Shown: positions 8,597 to 19,957, counted from the first letter of the stretch. The stretch is 60,243 bases of DNA from Bacillaceae bacterium Marseille-Q3522 (GCA_017898095.1 JAGKQJ010000005.1:1-60243), one strand, 5' to 3'. Translations and numbers: made by a program. The notes: generated by a model from the letters alone, not told the origin.

Positions 8597-8646
8597 TCGA
8601 AATTATATTCCCTGTTTTCCCGGTTCATGAGCCTGTTATGAAATAA

Positions 8647-9996
8647 TTATTTTTGTGCGGCCTGGACAGGAACATAGAGTACCTGCCCCTCATAAATGTC
8701 ATGATTTAAATCGAGTTCATTCACACGTATTAGCTGCGTGGCGGAAATGTCATACCGTTCGGCTAACAGATCGATTGTATCGCCTTGTTGAACAATACAC
8801 ACTTTTAACCGGGAATGTGTTTCTTCATCTTTTCTGGCGAAAAATTCAGTTAATGACATACTGTTTTTCTTTTTCTTCTTTGTTTTTTTCGTTTTTTCCT
8901 CGTAATCGGAGGAAGATTCTACTTCAGCTTCTAACTCAGCAGCATTGTCTTTTTCCTGTTCATAAGCGGATTCTTCTTCTAATTCACCGCGATGATCGGC
9001 TGCAAATGCAATTTCAGGAATGTGTACAGGATGTTCCTCCGTCATTGTCTTGTTCCCTGAAAAACTAGGTAAAGGAGAAAAAGGAATAAGCGGTGTCTCA
9101 TGATCTGCTGTTGATGCTTTTTTTCGTGCCTCTAATTCAAACGGAAGATAGAGTTCTTCTTCTTCTTCAGCTGGCACTTCTTGTTCAGCAAGCTGAATAT
9201 CCTCCTTAAACCGGTCGTGTCCGCCGGAACGAGACAACGGCTCAAGCTCCTGAAATTTTTCCCCTGCTGTCTTTGCTTTTGATTCAGATTTTTTTTCTGA
9301 TTTTTCTGTTGCTTTATTTTCTGATTCTACTATCGAATCTGTGAGTGCTTCTGCTTCTGATTCCGCTATTGAGACTGAGGCTGGTTTTCTTTCTGATTCG
9401 CCTATTATATCTGCTGGAATTTTTCCTTCTAATTCTATTTCTATTTCTATTTCTGTTTCTTGCGATTCTTGTTGTTCCATGACCGGTTCTGTATCTTCGA
9501 GTTCGTTTCGTTCAAAGTCCGGCTCGCTTTCTTCCGGCTCTTCTTGTACATGTGCAGCTTCACTTTCATCATTTTTCAAGCCGTCAATTAGTAAATCGGC
9601 AGATAATTTCAAACAGCTTCTTTCCGGAAAAACATAATCAAAAGATTCAATAATTACTTCTACCGCTTCAGGATCGTATATTCGGTGGAGAGGAATCGTG
9701 ATATCAACAGGAAAACGATGAAAGAATTCCAAATTTCCCCCTTCTCTTTCTTCGACACCGTGAATAAATTTTGCAGCCGGCAAGTCGTCATTCTCTACGA
9801 CTTCTTCTGTTTGATTTCGTTTATATTCACCTGTCAGCAGTAATGAGCCATGAATTGTAACGTACAGCTCATTTTCTTGGATCGAAATATCAGGATCAAG
9901 TGAGATCGTGTAAAGTTCTTCTACTTCCTGTCCCTTTTGAAACCATACCGACTCTTCCAACGAAAATCGCAAAGAAGATTGATTCTCTTGAGACAA
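8647..9996 (-). CDS. spoVID: Stage VI sporulation protein D (SpoVID), spore coat encasement
   Basis: SpoVID sits on the forespore surface and drives encasement by the coat layers. The N-terminal domain (about 1-135, QSSLRFSLEESVWFQKG onward) is the conserved SpoVID domain. A long acidic, Ser/Glu-rich low-complexity middle follows, then a C-terminal LysM domain (about 400-447, VQQGDTIDLLAERYDIS) typical of SpoVID and SafA. I place the start at TTG 9996 (LSQENQSS). The upstream ATG frame at 10014 would translate its own ribosome site AAAGGAGGAGG. The product has 449 residues. It lies 65 bases downstream of hemL, with a candidate SigE promoter between, as expected for a mother-cell gene. Hexamer repeats (TTCTAT) encode part of the acidic linker. 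Confidence 0.95.
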   Translation of the reverse strand: MSQENQSSLRFSLEESVWFQKGQEVEELYTISLDPDISIQENELYVTIHGSLLLTGEYKRNQTEEVVENDDLPAAKFIHGVEEREGGNLEFFHRFPVDITIPLHRIYDPEAVEVIIESFDYVFPERSCLKLSADLLIDGLKNDESEAAHVQEEPEESEPDFERNELEDTEPVMEQQESQETEIEIEIELEGKIPADIIGESERKPASVSIAESEAEALTDSIVESENKATEKSEKKSESKAKTAGEKFQELEPLSRSGGHDRFKEDIQLAEQEVPAEEEEELYLPFELEARKKASTADHETPLIPFSPLPSFSGNKTMTEEHPVHIPEIAFAADHRGELEEESAYEQEKDNAAELEAEVESSSDYEEKTKKTKKKKKNSMSLTEFFARKDEETHSRLKVCIVQQGDTIDLLAERYDISATQLIRVNELDLNHDIYEGQVLYVPVQAAQK

Positions 9997-10030
9997 AACG
10001 CCTCCTCCTTTCATGCCTTACTCTTTAACC

Positions 10031-10059
10031 AATTTATGAATAGAAGGAGTATTTTATGA
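10031..10059 (-). promoter_or_regulatory. Candidate SigE promoter of spoVID
   Basis: On the minus strand, TCATAAAAT and CATAAATT are separated by 12-13 bases, partly matching the SigE -35 and -10 (CATACAAT) elements. It sits in the hemL-spoVID gap, upstream of a SigE-type gene. The match is imperfect. Confidence 0.35.
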
Positions 10060-10061
10060 AT

Positions 10062-11351
10062 TTAGTTTTTCAACTTTGCAAAAGCTTTTTCTGCTGCAGC
10101 TACTGTTTTTTCAAGATCTTCATCAGAATGAGCGGTCGATAAAAAGATGCCTTCAAACTGGGATGGAGGCAGGAATATCCCGGAATTCGCCATTTCCCGA
10201 TAATAACGGGAAAAGAATTGCAAATCCGATTGTCTTGCCTGCTTATAGTTTGTTACCGGTCCTTCCGTAAAGAAAAGTCCAATCATGGATCCCGCCCGGT
10301 TAATCGTATGGGGGACATCATATTTGGTTGCAGCAGCATGCAATCCGTTTTCAAGTAGCACTGCTTTGCGGATGAATTCTTCATACGTTGCCGGAGTCAG
10401 TTGCCGTAATGTTTCATACCCTGCAGTCATCGCCATCGGGTTGCCCGATAAAGTCCCTGCCTGATAGATCGGACCACTTGGAGCAATGCGCTCCATGATT
10501 TCCGCTTTTCCACCGAAAGCACCGACTGGCAGTCCGCCGCCGATCACTTTTCCTAAGCATGTAAGATCCGGCGTAACACCAAAGTAGCCCTGGGCACAAT
10601 TATAGGCAACGCGAAACCCCGTCATCACTTCGTCAAAAATTAACAATGCACCATACTCAGAAGTAATTTCTCTAAGTCCCTGCAAAAATCCCGGTACCGG
10701 GGGAACAACCCCCATATTTCCGGCTACAGGCTCGGCAATCACACAAGCGATTTGTTCACCATATTGACGGAAAGCAAATTTAACCGCATCTAAATCATTA
10801 TACGGAGCCGTAATCGTATTTTTTGCAAGGCCTTCCGGTACACCCGGACTGTCGGGCAGACCTAAAGTAGCAACACCAGAACCTGCTTTAATAAGCAAGG
10901 AATCACCATGTCCGTGATAACACCCTTCGAATTTTAAAATTTTACTGCGGCCTGTGTAGCCACGTGCTAACCGTAATGCACTCATGGTTGCTTCCGTTCC
11001 CGATGACACCATGCGGATAATCTCAATAGACGGAACTCTATCGATTACTTCTTTGGCAAGCTGATTTTCAAGTAAAGTAGGCGTACCGAAGCTTGTTCCG
11101 TTTTCAGCCGTTTTTTTCAGCGCCTTTACTACTTGATCGTCGGCATGGCCTAAAATAAGCGGGCCCCACGATAACACATAATCAATATATTGATTGCCAT
11201 CAATATCGTAAATTTTCGCTCCTTTTCCCTTTTCCATAAAAATCGGATCCATCTCAACGGATTTAAAAGCACGGACGGGACTATTTACTCCGCCAGGCAT
11301 TAATTTCACTGCTTTTTGAAACGCTTCTTGAGAGCGCTTATATGAACGCAT
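10062..11351 (-). CDS. hemL: Glutamate-1-semialdehyde 2,1-aminomutase
   Basis: This PLP enzyme converts glutamate-1-semialdehyde into 5-aminolevulinate, the second step of the C5 heme pathway. The PLP lysine lies in [18 protein letters not shown] near residue 268, and the aspartate in [15 protein letters not shown] is the other cofactor contact. The N-terminal SPVRAFKSV and GHGDSLL segments are HemL signatures. The 429-residue length is normal. The ATG at 11351 has a GAGGGA ribosome site. It is the last gene of hemAXCDBL, separated from hemB by 145 bases that hold a hairpin. Confidence 0.97.
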   Translation of the reverse strand: MRSYKRSQEAFQKAVKLMPGGVNSPVRAFKSVEMDPIFMEKGKGAKIYDIDGNQYIDYVLSWGPLILGHADDQVVKALKKTAENGTSFGTPTLLENQLAKEVIDRVPSIEIIRMVSSGTEATMSALRLARGYTGRSKILKFEGCYHGHGDSLLIKAGSGVATLGLPDSPGVPEGLAKNTITAPYNDLDAVKFAFRQYGEQIACVIAEPVAGNMGVVPPVPGFLQGLREITSEYGALLIFDEVMTGFRVAYNCAQGYFGVTPDLTCLGKVIGGGLPVGAFGGKAEIMERIAPSGPIYQAGTLSGNPMAMTAGYETLRQLTPATYEEFIRKAVLLENGLHAAATKYDVPHTINRAGSMIGLFFTEGPVTNYKQARQSDLQFFSRYYREMANSGIFLPPSQFEGIFLSTAHSDEDLEKTVAAAEKAFAKLKN

Positions 11352-11404
11352 ATTTTTCCCTCATTTCTTTTTCTTAAATAAAAAAAATTAATATACCAAA
11401 AGTA

Positions 11405-11446
11405 CAGGCGGGAATAAGCAAGAAGGCGGAGCTGTGCCCCCGCCTG
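11405..11446. repeat. Hairpin between hemB and hemL
   Basis: CAGGCGGG and CCCGCCTG form an inverted repeat with an internal GGCGGAG...; the motif resembles the R2 core but is diverged. No U-run follows on the minus strand. It could adjust hemL expression relative to hemB. Confidence 0.5.
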
Positions 11447-11496
11447 ATTCTCCGATGTACCGGCATTGCTGGCGTATCTTCATCGGGATCCAATGA

Positions 11497-12474
11497 TTAT
11501 TTTTCCATAAGCCAGCGCGCCGCGTCTTTTGCATGGTAGGTAATGATTAAATCCGCCCCTGCGCGTTTCATACCTGTTAACATTTCCATAACGATTTTTT
11601 GTTCGTCGATCCAACCGTTTTGCGCTGCGGCTTTAACCATCGAATATTCACCGCTCACATTGTAAATGACAATTGGTAAATGAAAAGAATTTTTCATATC
11701 CCTTACAATATCTAAATATGGCATGCCCGGCTTCACAATCAGAAAATCTGCACCTTCCGCCACATCCGATTCAGCTTCACGAAACGCTTCAAACCGGTTT
11801 GCAGGATCCATTTGATACGATTTACGGTCGCCAAACTGAGGCGCACTGTCAGCGGCATCCCGAAATGGACCGTAGAAAGCCGAAGCATATTTCACTGCAT
11901 AGGACATAATCGGAATTTCAGCAAACCCTGCTTCATCCAGTCCGAAGCGGATTGCTGCTACAAAACCGTCCATCATATTAGAAGGAGCGATAATGTCAGC
12001 GCCTGCCTGCGCCTGACTGACGGCCGTTTTTACATGAAGTTTTAACGATGCATCATTTTGAACAAAGCCATTCTCGATGACACCGCAGTGCCCGTGACTC
12101 GTATATTCACACAAGCATGTATCAGCAATCACAAGTACATTCGGATAATTTTTCTTAATAAAGCGAATCGCTTCCTGGACGATGCCGTGATCATGGTATG
12201 CTTCCTTTCCGTATTCGTCTTTATGTAACGGAATCCCAAATAACAAGACTGCTTTTATTCCTAATGTGATGATTTCATCCATTTCTTCCCCGAGCCGGTC
12301 AATCGATACTTGATACACATCCGGCATAGAAGGGACTTCTTTTTTCACATCTGTGCCTTCGGATACAAACATAGGATAAATAAGGTCTTCAAGCCGCAAA
12401 TAATATTCCCTTACTAAATCTCTCATATAAGCTGTTCTGCGTAAACGTCTGTGTCTGCGAAAAGATTCACTCAT
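11497..12474 (-). CDS. hemB: Delta-aminolevulinic acid dehydratase (porphobilinogen synthase)
   Basis: HemB condenses two 5-aminolevulinate molecules into porphobilinogen in the cytoplasm. The two active-site lysines are seen in [17 protein letters not shown] (about K195) and [12 protein letters not shown] (about K247). The cysteine cluster [14 protein letters not shown] (C119, C121, C129) marks a zinc-dependent enzyme. I use the ATG at 12474 ([12 protein letters not shown]), giving 325 residues. Its GTGGAGG ribosome site lies inside the last codons of hemD, and the hemD stop is only 4 bases upstream, so translation is probably coupled. The longer frame to 12498 starts with TTG inside hemD. 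Confidence 0.97.
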   Translation of the reverse strand: MSESFRRHRRLRRTAYMRDLVREYYLRLEDLIYPMFVSEGTDVKKEVPSMPDVYQVSIDRLGEEMDEIITLGIKAVLLFGIPLHKDEYGKEAYHDHGIVQEAIRFIKKNYPNVLVIADTCLCEYTSHGHCGVIENGFVQNDASLKLHVKTAVSQAQAGADIIAPSNMMDGFVAAIRFGLDEAGFAEIPIMSYAVKYASAFYGPFRDAADSAPQFGDRKSYQMDPANRFEAFREAESDVAEGADFLIVKPGMPYLDIVRDMKNSFHLPIVIYNVSGEYSMVKAAAQNGWIDEQKIVMEMLTGMKRAGADLIITYHAKDAARWLMEK

Positions 12475-12478
12475 GCTG

Positions 12479-13261
12479 TTAACCTCCACTATCTGCAAAA
12501 TAGTCTGCTACACTCATCATCATATCATGAATGGTATAAGAAGATGGCATTATTTGTACTTGCAGCTGATGCTTTTCAGCCTGCCTTTTTGTTGTCGGCC
12601 CAATAACGGCAATCGAACAGTTCTTCACTTGCGCTTGCAACGAATAACCGGTAACAACCTCCATAAAATGATCGACGGTTGAAGGACTTGTAAAAAGCAA
12701 AATGTCAACTTCCTGCTGACGCAGCAAAGAAGCAAGTTTTTTTGTTCCTGATTTTGGAAAAACAGTCTCGTACAGAATTAATTCATTCACGTTTACACCG
12801 TTTTTCTGTAGCATCTCCGTGATATATGTCCTTGCCATCTTTCCTTTTGGGAACAATACTTTCATTCCTTGCTGCAAAACAGGAAGAAAATCACAAACAA
12901 ATTGCTCTGCATTGTATTTCGCCGGGATAAAATCGATAAATACGTTTTTTTGCTCCAGTAATTCTTTCGTTTTTCTGCCAATCACCGCAATTTTCGGATG
13001 AGGTTTCATTTTTGACAAATCGCAAAAGGAAAAAAAATATTCAACCGTTACTTTACTTGTGAAAATCAGCCAATCGTACTGATGGAGATTGCCCAGTAAG
13101 ATTAATTGTTTTTTTTCAAGACGGAGCGGACGGAAGTCAAGCAGCGGAATCTCAAGCGGAATCCCGCCGTACTTTGTCACTAGTGCAGCGAAAGATTTGT
13201 CTGCTTCTTTTGCCCGCGGAATCAGAACTTTTTTCTTTGCCAGCGGGAAGAGACTTGTCAT
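12479..13261 (-). CDS. hemD: Uroporphyrinogen-III synthase
   Basis: HemD closes hydroxymethylbilane with inversion of ring D to give uroporphyrinogen III. The family is poorly conserved. The 260-residue product shows two Rossmann-like halves (N-terminal [18 protein letters not shown]-terminal [18 protein letters not shown] and [15 protein letters not shown]), the typical HemD ending. Start ATG 13261 overlaps the hemC stop (ATGA). Position in hemAXCDBL makes the call secure. The hemB ribosome site is built from its last codons. Confidence 0.93.
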   Translation of the reverse strand: MTSLFPLAKKKVLIPRAKEADKSFAALVTKYGGIPLEIPLLDFRPLRLEKKQLILLGNLHQYDWLIFTSKVTVEYFFSFCDLSKMKPHPKIAVIGRKTKELLEQKNVFIDFIPAKYNAEQFVCDFLPVLQQGMKVLFPKGKMARTYITEMLQKNGVNVNELILYETVFPKSGTKKLASLLRQQEVDILLFTSPSTVDHFMEVVTGYSLQAQVKNCSIAVIGPTTKRQAEKHQLQVQIMPSSYTIHDMMMSVADYFADSGG

Positions 13262-14193
13262 GATCGATCCTGCTCCTCTGCTGCTTGTTTGATCAGTGCT
13301 TTTGCCCCTTTATCAATTAATTTCCGGGCAACACTAATTCCAAGATCCTCTGGATGATAACCGGAATCCTGCTCCTTATAAATCATCTTCCCGTCTGTTG
13401 TAGCAACGAGTGCGGTAAGGATGACTTTCTTATCTTCTGTTACAGTTGCAAAGCCGCCAACCGGTACCTGGCAGCTGCCGCCGATTTTTTGTAAAAACGC
13501 CCGCTCTGCACGGACAGCGAGGCTGGTGTTTTCTGAAGTAAGACGGTCCAGTATCGAGCGCAGGTCTGTGTCGTTCTCCCGGCATTCAATCGCCAATGCC
13601 CCCTGCCCTACTGCCGGCAGGCAAAACTCCGCCTCGAAAAATTGCGTGACAATCTCGTTCGTCCAGCCCATCCTCGCAAGTCCGGCCGCCGCTAAGATAA
13701 TTCCATCATAACTTTCCGTTTTTAGCTTTGCCAGACGTGTGTCAATATTTCCTCTAATCTGTTTCACTTTGATATCCGGGCGCACGGCCAACAGCTGCGC
13801 CGCCCGCCTCAGACTGCTCGTGCCGACGATCGCACCCGGTTTCAATTGTGAAAACGGGATGCCGTTTTTCGAGATAAAGACATCACGATGGTCCTCCCGC
13901 TGCGGAATAGCTCCTATTATTAAGCCTTCAGGAAGAACAGCCGGCATGTCTTTCATACTATGTACGGCCATATCGATTTCCCCGTTCAGGATTGCCTGTT
14001 CGATTTCCTTCACAAACAGCCCTTTTCCTCCTACCTTTGATAAGGCAACGTCTAAAATCTGATCTCCTTTTGTGACGATTTCTTTTACTTCAAACTCATA
14101 TTGTGAATCAAGCTTTATTAATTGCTCGATTACCCAGTTTGTTTGTGTAATCGCCAGCTTGCTTCTTCTCGATCCCACAACGACTTTTCTCAA
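13258..14193 (-). CDS. hemC: Porphobilinogen deaminase (hydroxymethylbilane synthase)
   Basis: HemC polymerises four porphobilinogens to hydroxymethylbilane on a covalently bound dipyrromethane cofactor. The cofactor cysteine is in [10 protein letters not shown] (about C241). The N-terminal [20 protein letters not shown] and [12 protein letters not shown] stretches are family signatures. The start at 14193 is TTG ([10 protein letters not shown]), with a run of Gs ten bases upstream; the length of 311 residues is standard. It overlaps hemD by four bases. The short gap to hemX holds one R3 repeat end. Confidence 0.97.
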   Translation of the reverse strand: MRKVVVGSRRSKLAITQTNWVIEQLIKLDSQYEFEVKEIVTKGDQILDVALSKVGGKGLFVKEIEQAILNGEIDMAVHSMKDMPAVLPEGLIIGAIPQREDHRDVFISKNGIPFSQLKPGAIVGTSSLRRAAQLLAVRPDIKVKQIRGNIDTRLAKLKTESYDGIILAAAGLARMGWTNEIVTQFFEAEFCLPAVGQGALAIECRENDTDLRSILDRLTSENTSLAVRAERAFLQKIGGSCQVPVGGFATVTEDKKVILTALVATTDGKMIYKEQDSGYHPEDLGISVARKLIDKGAKALIKQAAEEQDRS

Positions 14194-14237
14194 AATGGCA
14201 TGCCCCCCGAAAATCTATTTTGAGCGAATCTCTTTGC

Positions 14238-14253
14238 TAACTTTTTGAACACA
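14238..14253. repeat. Solitary R3 repeat end between hemX and hemC
   Basis: TAACTTTTTGAACACA matches the R3 terminal sequence. No second end is visible nearby, so this is a remnant. Confidence 0.5.
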
Positions 14254-14256
14254 CAC

Positions 14257-15078
14257 TTATAGATGAAACGATGAAAACTTTCCGGTAAGAAAAAAATTAA
14301 TAAGTAACGCAAAAAATCCAGCCGTATTCAAGATGACGAGCTTCATCCCTGTAGTACCGCTTCTTTTTTTATAAATATATAAACCATACATTGCAAAAAC
14401 AAAGACAGAACCGACAACCTTCGGATCATACCAGCGCATTTGCGGTATCACCATATACGCCCATACGAATCCGAGAATTAAACTGATTAACAATAACGGC
14501 ACTCCGATGATAATTAATAAAAAGGACATTTGTTCCAGCTTGGCCAGATCAGGAATACGTTTCAGGCGGGTGCCCCATTTTTTTCTTTTTAATAAATCGT
14601 ACTGGATAAAGTACAGTAATGAAACGACAAACGATAACGTAAACGCTCCGTACGAAAGAATCGCAACCGTTATATGGATAAATAATAATTCAGATATTAA
14701 TTGATCCGCTAAAATGGCAGAATCAGAAGCCGGAGGCGAAAAAGTGTGGACAGCTATTACCAAAAATGCGAGTACATTCGTAAAAAAAGCGAGAAACTCA
14801 ACACGAATTATCCGGTTCAGGATGAGTGATAATGTAATTAACACCCATGCATAAAAATAAAGACCTTCCAGCATCGTCAATATCGGAAAGCGTCCCGTCT
14901 GCAGCATATAATAAAAAAAGGAAAATGTTTGCAATACCCATACAATTGTAAGTAACCAGAAGGCTGTTTTCTTTGCCCTCTGGTTATGTTGCAGATAATC
15001 AACAAAATATAAGAATACCGATAAGGCATACAGAACAACGATTCCTTCATGAATCCGAGTTATATGAATCTCAAGCAT
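14257..15078 (-). CDS. hemX: HemX, membrane protein of the CcsA/cytochrome-c-assembly family
   Basis: The 273-residue protein has about eight hydrophobic segments (for example VVLYALSVFLYFVDYL at the start, AFWLLTIVWVLQTFSFFYYML and ILSYGAFTLSFVVSLLYFIQYDL). The pattern and the conserved aromatic core (VWAYMVIPQMRWYDPK) match CcsA-type proteins. In Bacillus subtilis HemX is a membrane protein that negatively affects the cellular amount of HemA. It lies 13 bases after hemA and is followed by hemC, the canonical order. The ATG at 15078 is preceded by GTGAGGGA. Confidence 0.95.
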   Translation of the reverse strand: MLEIHITRIHEGIVVLYALSVFLYFVDYLQHNQRAKKTAFWLLTIVWVLQTFSFFYYMLQTGRFPILTMLEGLYFYAWVLITLSLILNRIIRVEFLAFFTNVLAFLVIAVHTFSPPASDSAILADQLISELLFIHITVAILSYGAFTLSFVVSLLYFIQYDLLKRKKWGTRLKRIPDLAKLEQMSFLLIIIGVPLLLISLILGFVWAYMVIPQMRWYDPKVVGSVFVFAMYGLYIYKKRSGTTGMKLVILNTAGFFALLINFFLTGKFSSFHL

Positions 15079-15091
15079 ATTTTATCCCTCA

Positions 15092-16426
15092 CTAAGATTG
15101 AAAGGATGGCCTTGGATTTGCCATCATATCCGGCTGTTCTTCCTCTTGTTGTTCTGTGGCAACATCACTGATATTAAATATTTTCATAAATAACGTAAGT
15201 GCCTGATCAGCATCCTTCTGCGCGGCTAGCTCTTTTGCCTGTAAAATTGGATCCCTCAGCATTTGATTAATAATACTTTTTGTATGCTTACTTAATACTT
15301 TCCGGTCCCGCTCGCTTAAATGCGGCAGTTTCCGTTCGATGCTCTCCATCGTTTCCTCTTGAATTGCGAGTGCTTTTTCACGCAGTGCTGAGATAACCGG
15401 AACAACTCCGAGCATACGCAGCCATTTATTGAATGCCGCGATCTCTTCTTCCAGCATCAAGGTGATTTTTTCCGCTGCCCGCTTACGTTCCTGAATATTC
15501 GCCTCGACAATGCCTTCTAAATCATCGATATCATATAGAAATACACTATCTAATTCTGTCAATTTCGGATCCAAATCACGGGGAACTGCGATATCAATCA
15601 TAAATAACGGACGGCCCTTCCGCTGCTTTTCTGCCGCACTTACCATTTCTTTCGTAATGACAAACTGTTTTGCCCCCGTTGAACTGATTAAAATATCAGC
15701 ATCAATAAGGGCACTGTCAATTTCTCCGATGCTTCTTGCTTGTCCGGAAAAACGCTTTGCTAATTCGTATGCTTTGTCATAAGTCCGGTTGATTACCGTT
15801 ACCTTCCCGGCGCCGCTGCCATATAAATTCTCAATTGCAAGCTCCCCCATTTTCCCGGCGCCAACAATCAGAATATGTTTATTTTCCAAGGAGCCAAAAA
15901 TTTTCTTCGCCAATTCAACAGCTGCGTAGCTGACGGAAACGGCATTAGCACTGATGTCAGTTTCCGTGTGTGCCCGTTTCGCCAATGTAACCGCTTGCTT
16001 AAATAATTGATTAAAGATGGTTCCAATTGTCTTCTCCTCTTGTGCCTGCATAAAACTGCTGCGTACTTGACCCAGAATCTGCGTCTCACCAAGAATCATC
16101 GAATCCAGTCCGCAGGACACTTTGAAAAGATGGGAAATTGCTTCCTCACCTTCATGGATAAACAAATGTGATGCAAATTGCTGCGGCTCCATTTCAAACC
16201 ATTCCTCTAAAAATTGCTTGATATAGTAACGGCCGGTATGAAGTTGATCTACTACTGCATATATTTCCGTGCGATTGCATGTCGATAAAATAATATTTTC
16301 AAGGATGCTTTTCTTTTTTTGCAATTTTTTCATTGCCTCAGGCAATTGTGAATCATGAAAAGTCAGCCGTTCTCGAATTTCCACAGGGGCTGTCTTATAA
16401 TTTAATCCGACAACCATTATATGCAT
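15092..16426 (-). CDS. hemA: Glutamyl-tRNA reductase
   Basis: HemA reduces glutamyl-tRNA-Glu to glutamate-1-semialdehyde with NADPH, the committed step of heme synthesis. The catalytic cysteine is C50 in [13 protein letters not shown]. The NADPH fold is seen in [14 protein letters not shown] and the dimerisation helix in [16 protein letters not shown] choose the ATG at 16426 ([14 protein letters not shown]), nine bases after AGGGGTG, giving 444 residues. The open frame continues to 16549 but would cross the promoter. It is the first gene of hemAXCDBL. The C-terminus is Glu/Gln-rich ([20 protein letters not shown]). Confidence 0.97.
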   Translation of the reverse strand: MHIMVVGLNYKTAPVEIRERLTFHDSQLPEAMKKLQKKKSILENIILSTCNRTEIYAVVDQLHTGRYYIKQFLEEWFEMEPQQFASHLFIHEGEEAISHLFKVSCGLDSMILGETQILGQVRSSFMQAQEEKTIGTIFNQLFKQAVTLAKRAHTETDISANAVSVSYAAVELAKKIFGSLENKHILIVGAGKMGELAIENLYGSGAGKVTVINRTYDKAYELAKRFSGQARSIGEIDSALIDADILISSTGAKQFVITKEMVSAAEKQRKGRPLFMIDIAVPRDLDPKLTELDSVFLYDIDDLEGIVEANIQERKRAAEKITLMLEEEIAAFNKWLRMLGVVPVISALREKALAIQEETMESIERKLPHLSERDRKVLSKHTKSIINQMLRDPILQAKELAAQKDADQALTLFMKIFNISDVATEQQEEEQPDMMANPRPSFQS

Positions 16427-16466
16427 GAATTCATACACCCCTATCTGTGCTGCGTAATCACACACT

Positions 16467-16475
16467 ATTATAGCA
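16467..16475 (-). promoter_or_regulatory. Extended -10 promoter of hemAXCDBL
   Basis: On the minus strand TGCTATAAT forms a perfect -10 with the extended TGn element, about 45 bases before the hemA start. No good -35 stands 17 bases upstream, which fits an extended -10 promoter. Confidence 0.5.
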
Positions 16476-16724
16476 GAATATTTTCGAATAAATTGTGAAC
16501 ATATAGTGAAACTAGTGATGTAAGTTACTTTAAAAAACGTTTTAACCAAAACTAATATTATTTATTAGTAATTCTAAATAATAAAGCTTCTTTTTGTACA
16601 GTAACAAAAAATGCTGGCAAATTCAAGTGCTGAAACTGCTTTTTTGTATGTAAATATTTGAAAAAAGTTGATTCTCAATTATTTTTTACTTTCTGCTATA
16701 AGTATAAGGCAAAGGAAATACTGG

Positions 16725-16793
16725 CATAAGTGCATTCGCTTCAAAAAACGAAACTTATCGGAATCAGATGGAGACTTCCTCCATCTGATTAAA
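16725..16793. repeat. Repeat R2, partial copy upstream of hemA
   Basis: GGAATCAGATGGAG and CTCCATCTGATT form the R2 core hairpin, preceded by the AAACGAAACTT-type left flank. It lies between the hem promoter and engB. Apart from this, the 16427-16848 gap holds only the hem promoter and AT-rich sequence. Confidence 0.55.
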
Positions 16794-16848
16794 ATCCGGT
16801 GCACAAATCGCATAATTATATCAAAAATTTTTAAAATGGACGTTTTCC

Positions 16849-17436
16849 TTAATCTGCAATATATTTTTCCAAAACGGACCAGGCTTTTTCTTTTCCCTCA
16901 CCGATTTCTGAGGAAAAAAGGATAAGATAGTCGTTTTTTTGCAGTTGCAGTGTTTCTTTCGTGATTTTTAAATGCTTTTGCCATTTCGCTTTCGGGATTT
17001 TATCCGCTTTTGTGGCAATAACGATGCAGGGAAGGTCATAGTATTTTAAAAAATCGTACATCATCACATCATCCTTAGTGGGAGGATGGCGGAGATCAAC
17101 GATCAAAAGAACAGCACGAAGCTGCTTACGGTTTGTTAAATATGTCTCAATCATTTTCCCCCAGGCTTCGCGTTCCTTTTTCGACACTTTTGCATAGCCG
17201 TAGCCGGGAACATCGACAAAATGAAACCGATTATTAATCAAATAAAAATTTAAAGTTTGTGTTTTTCCCGGCTTTGATGACGTGCGTGCCAAACTTTTTC
17301 TGCCAAGCATTTTATTAATAAAGGATGATTTCCCCACATTAGAACGTCCTGCCAGAGCAAATTCGGGCAGCATTTCACTTGGATATTGCGCAGGCCTTAC
17401 CGCGCTGATCACGATCTCTGCACTAGTTATGTTCAT
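16849..17436 (-). CDS. engB: Ribosome biogenesis GTPase EngB/YsxC
   Basis: This essential GTPase acts in late assembly of the 50S subunit. All GTPase motifs are present: G1 GRSNVGKSS (30-38), G3 DVPGYG, G4 ATKADK and a G5-like FSSEIG. The product has 195 residues, normal for YsxC. The start ATG at 17436 overlaps the lonA stop (ATGA), with GAGGGAGAA inside lonA acting as ribosome site, so it is coupled to lonA as in Bacillus subtilis. Confidence 0.97.
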   Translation of the reverse strand: MNITSAEIVISAVRPAQYPSEMLPEFALAGRSNVGKSSFINKMLGRKSLARTSSKPGKTQTLNFYLINNRFHFVDVPGYGYAKVSKKEREAWGKMIETYLTNRKQLRAVLLIVDLRHPPTKDDVMMYDFLKYYDLPCIVIATKADKIPKAKWQKHLKITKETLQLQKNDYLILFSSEIGEGKEKAWSVLEKYIAD

Positions 17437-19763
17437 ATTTCTCCCTCGCTATTCTGCAAAGCCTGCTTTAACACTTCATCAACATGTGAAACTGGAACAA
17501 AATTCAGCTCATCGCGTATACTTGCCGGGATATCTTCAATATCCTTCTCGTTATCTTTCGGCAAAATTACGGTAGTTAATCCTGCACGGTGGGCACTAAG
17601 CGATTTTTCTTTTAACCCGCCGATCGGCAATACCCTTCCGCGTAACGTAATTTCCCCTGTCATTCCGACTTCCTTGCGTATCGGTTTTCCGGTTAATGCC
17701 GATACAAGGGCTGTTGCGATCGTTATTCCGGCAGATGGCCCGTCCTTTGGCACAGCCCCTTCCGGTACATGAATGTGAATATCATTTTTCTCATGAAAAT
17801 GGGAATCGATTCCGAGTTCTTCCGCTTTTGAGCGGACATAGCTAAATGCCGCCTGGGCAGATTCTTTCATCACATCACCCAGTTTGCCCGTCAATACGAG
17901 CTTTCCTTTCCCCGGTGATAAGGAAACCTCGATTTGCAGAGTATCTCCACCAACTGTGGTATATGCCAGCCCGGTTGCCACTCCGATTTGATCTTCAGTT
18001 TCAGCCTGACCATAGCGGAATAAAGGTTTTCCTAAAAAGTCTTCCACATTTTTATTCGTGATTACCACGCGTTTTTTCTCACCGGAAACGATAATCCGGG
18101 CCGCTTTGCGGCAAATGGCCGCCATTTGCCGTTCTAATCCTCTTACTCCTGCTTCTCTCGTATAATAACGGATAATTTGGCGAATGCCGTCATCCCTGAT
18201 TTGCAGATTTGTTTTTGATAATCCATGAGCTTTAATCTGCTTTAATAAAAGATGTTCTTTAGCAATTTGTTTTTTTTCAATCTCCGTATAACCGGCAATC
18301 GTGATTATTTCCATCCGATCACGCAGCGGTCCCGGTATCGTTGATAAATCATTTGCTGTAGCGATAAACATCACATTAGAAAGGTCATATGGTTCTTCAA
18401 TATAATGATCACTGAAATTGTTATTTTGTTCCGGATCTAATACTTCAAGCAATGCCGCAGAAGGATCACCGCGAAAGTCTCCCAACATTTTATCAATTTC
18501 ATCAAGTAAAAAAACCGGGTTAATCGTGCCTGCTTTTTTCATTCCCTGAATAATTCTCCCTGGCATGGCACCGATATATGTCCTCCTGTGTCCGCGAATT
18601 TCAGACTCATCACGGACACCTCCCAAAGAAATCCGCACAAACTTGCGGTTTAATGATCTGGCAATTGAACGTGCCAAACTTGTTTTTCCAACTCCCGGAG
18701 GCCCGGCAAGGCAAAGTATCGGACCTTTTAATGAGTTTGTTAATTTTTGTACAGATAAATATTCCAAAACGCGTTCTTTTACTTTTTCTAAACCATAATG
18801 ATCGGTATTTAATATGTGTTCTGCTTTACGGATGTTCAAATCATCTTCTGTTGCATTGGACCATGGAAGAGAAATAAGCCAATCCATATAATTGCGAATA
18901 ACAGAACTCTCAGCAGAGCTTGATGGCACCTTTTCGTAGCGCGACAATTCTTTAAGCGCTGACACTTTCACTTGTTCCGGCATCCCCGCCATTTCAATTT
19001 TTTCTTGAAGTTCTGCTACTTCCCCGGTTTTTCCTTCTTTTTCGCCAAGCTCTTTCTGGATTGCTTTCATTTGCTCACGCAAATAATACTCCTTCTGCAT
19101 TCTCTCCATTGATTTCTTTACGCGCTGCCCAATCTTCTTTTCCAGATGAACGACTTCTTTTTCATTATTTATCGTATCGATAACCTGGATCATCCGGGCT
19201 TTAATATTGATTTTTTCTAAAATTTCCTGTTTTTCTTTTAATTTAAGTGGTAAATGAGAGGAAATGATATCCGCCATCCGTCCCGGTTCTTCTATATCTG
19301 CGACAGAGGCATACGTCTCTTGTGAAATTTTTTTGGAAATTTTTATATACTGATCAAAATAGCTGAGCATTGTTCTCATTAATGCCTGTTCTTCTGCATC
19401 TTCAGACGCTTCATCCTCAAGTATTGCTGCTTTCACAAGAAAGTAAGGATCATTTTCCAAAACTTCAAGGATTTCTGCTCTTTTTATGCCTTCAACTAAA
19501 ACACGTATCGTTCCGTTTGGCAGTTTTAACATTTGTTTAACACGTGTTAATGTGCCCATTTTATATAAATCATCGACGGAAGGTTCAGCCGTTTCCGTTT
19601 CTTTTTGTGCGGTTAAAAATATCATATGGTCATCTACCATTGCTTTTTCCAGTGCCTCTATGGATTTGTCTCTGCCGACATCCAAATGTAGCACCATTGT
19701 TGGATAAACGAGTAATCCCCGCAGCGGCAGCAGTGGGACGATTGTTGCTTTCTTATCCGCCAT
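17433..19763 (-). CDS. lonA: ATP-dependent protease Lon (LonA)
   Basis: This cytosolic AAA+ serine protease removes damaged and regulatory proteins. It has an N-terminal LAN domain ([19 protein letters not shown]), a coiled coil (about 185-260), Walker [10 protein letters not shown] near residue 352, Walker [10 protein letters not shown], and a C-terminal protease domain. The catalytic Ser is in [10 protein letters not shown] (about 677) and the Lys some 40 residues later. The start ATG at 19763 (MADKKATIV) follows GGAGG at nine bases; the longer frame to 19790 lacks support. The product has 776 residues. lonB lies upstream in the same direction after a 195-base gap. Confidence 0.97.
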   Translation of the reverse strand: MADKKATIVPLLPLRGLLVYPTMVLHLDVGRDKSIEALEKAMVDDHMIFLTAQKETETAEPSVDDLYKMGTLTRVKQMLKLPNGTIRVLVEGIKRAEILEVLENDPYFLVKAAILEDEASEDAEEQALMRTMLSYFDQYIKISKKISQETYASVADIEEPGRMADIISSHLPLKLKEKQEILEKINIKARMIQVIDTINNEKEVVHLEKKIGQRVKKSMERMQKEYYLREQMKAIQKELGEKEGKTGEVAELQEKIEMAGMPEQVKVSALKELSRYEKVPSSSAESSVIRNYMDWLISLPWSNATEDDLNIRKAEHILNTDHYGLEKVKERVLEYLSVQKLTNSLKGPILCLAGPPGVGKTSLARSIARSLNRKFVRISLGGVRDESEIRGHRRTYIGAMPGRIIQGMKKAGTINPVFLLDEIDKMLGDFRGDPSAALLEVLDPEQNNNFSDHYIEEPYDLSNVMFIATANDLSTIPGPLRDRMEIITIAGYTEIEKKQIAKEHLLLKQIKAHGLSKTNLQIRDDGIRQIIRYYTREAGVRGLERQMAAICRKAARIIVSGEKKRVVITNKNVEDFLGKPLFRYGQAETEDQIGVATGLAYTTVGGDTLQIEVSLSPGKGKLVLTGKLGDVMKESAQAAFSYVRSKAEELGIDSHFHEKNDIHIHVPEGAVPKDGPSAGITIATALVSALTGKPIRKEVGMTGEITLRGRVLPIGGLKEKSLSAHRAGLTTVILPKDNEKDIEDIPASIRDELNFVPVSHVDEVLKQALQNSEGEI

Positions 19764-19957
19764 TCTCTTATACCTCCACTTACAATACAACTAATTACTT
19801 TGTCCATTCTAACTTATTTACGGTAAAGTGTCTATTACGGAAGCCGGAGGTCGGATTAGGGCTTTTGAAACTTGCTGTGCAAGTTTCTTTTAATTCTGAC
19901 TTCTGACTTCTGGCATCTGGTCTCCGTTACTGACCTCCGGCATCCTGCCTCAGTCCC

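Noticed and set aside
9341-9637. Plus-strand Ser-rich 98-codon frame opposite spoVID
   Set aside because: It is the complement of the acidic low-complexity linker of SpoVID and has no ribosome site.
16562-16576. PerR-box-like sequence (TTAGAATTACTAATA on the minus strand) upstream of hemA
   Set aside because: The left half is good, the right half matches only about four of seven positions, and it lies some 100 bases upstream of the -10. PerR control of hemA is known in Bacillus subtilis, but the sequence alone does not support it here.
16840-16862. R1-like end at the engB stop (TTAATCTGCAATATA)
   Set aside because: Only about a dozen bases resemble the R1 right end and no ACTGCCC segment precedes them, so chance is likely even though engB also ends in IAD.
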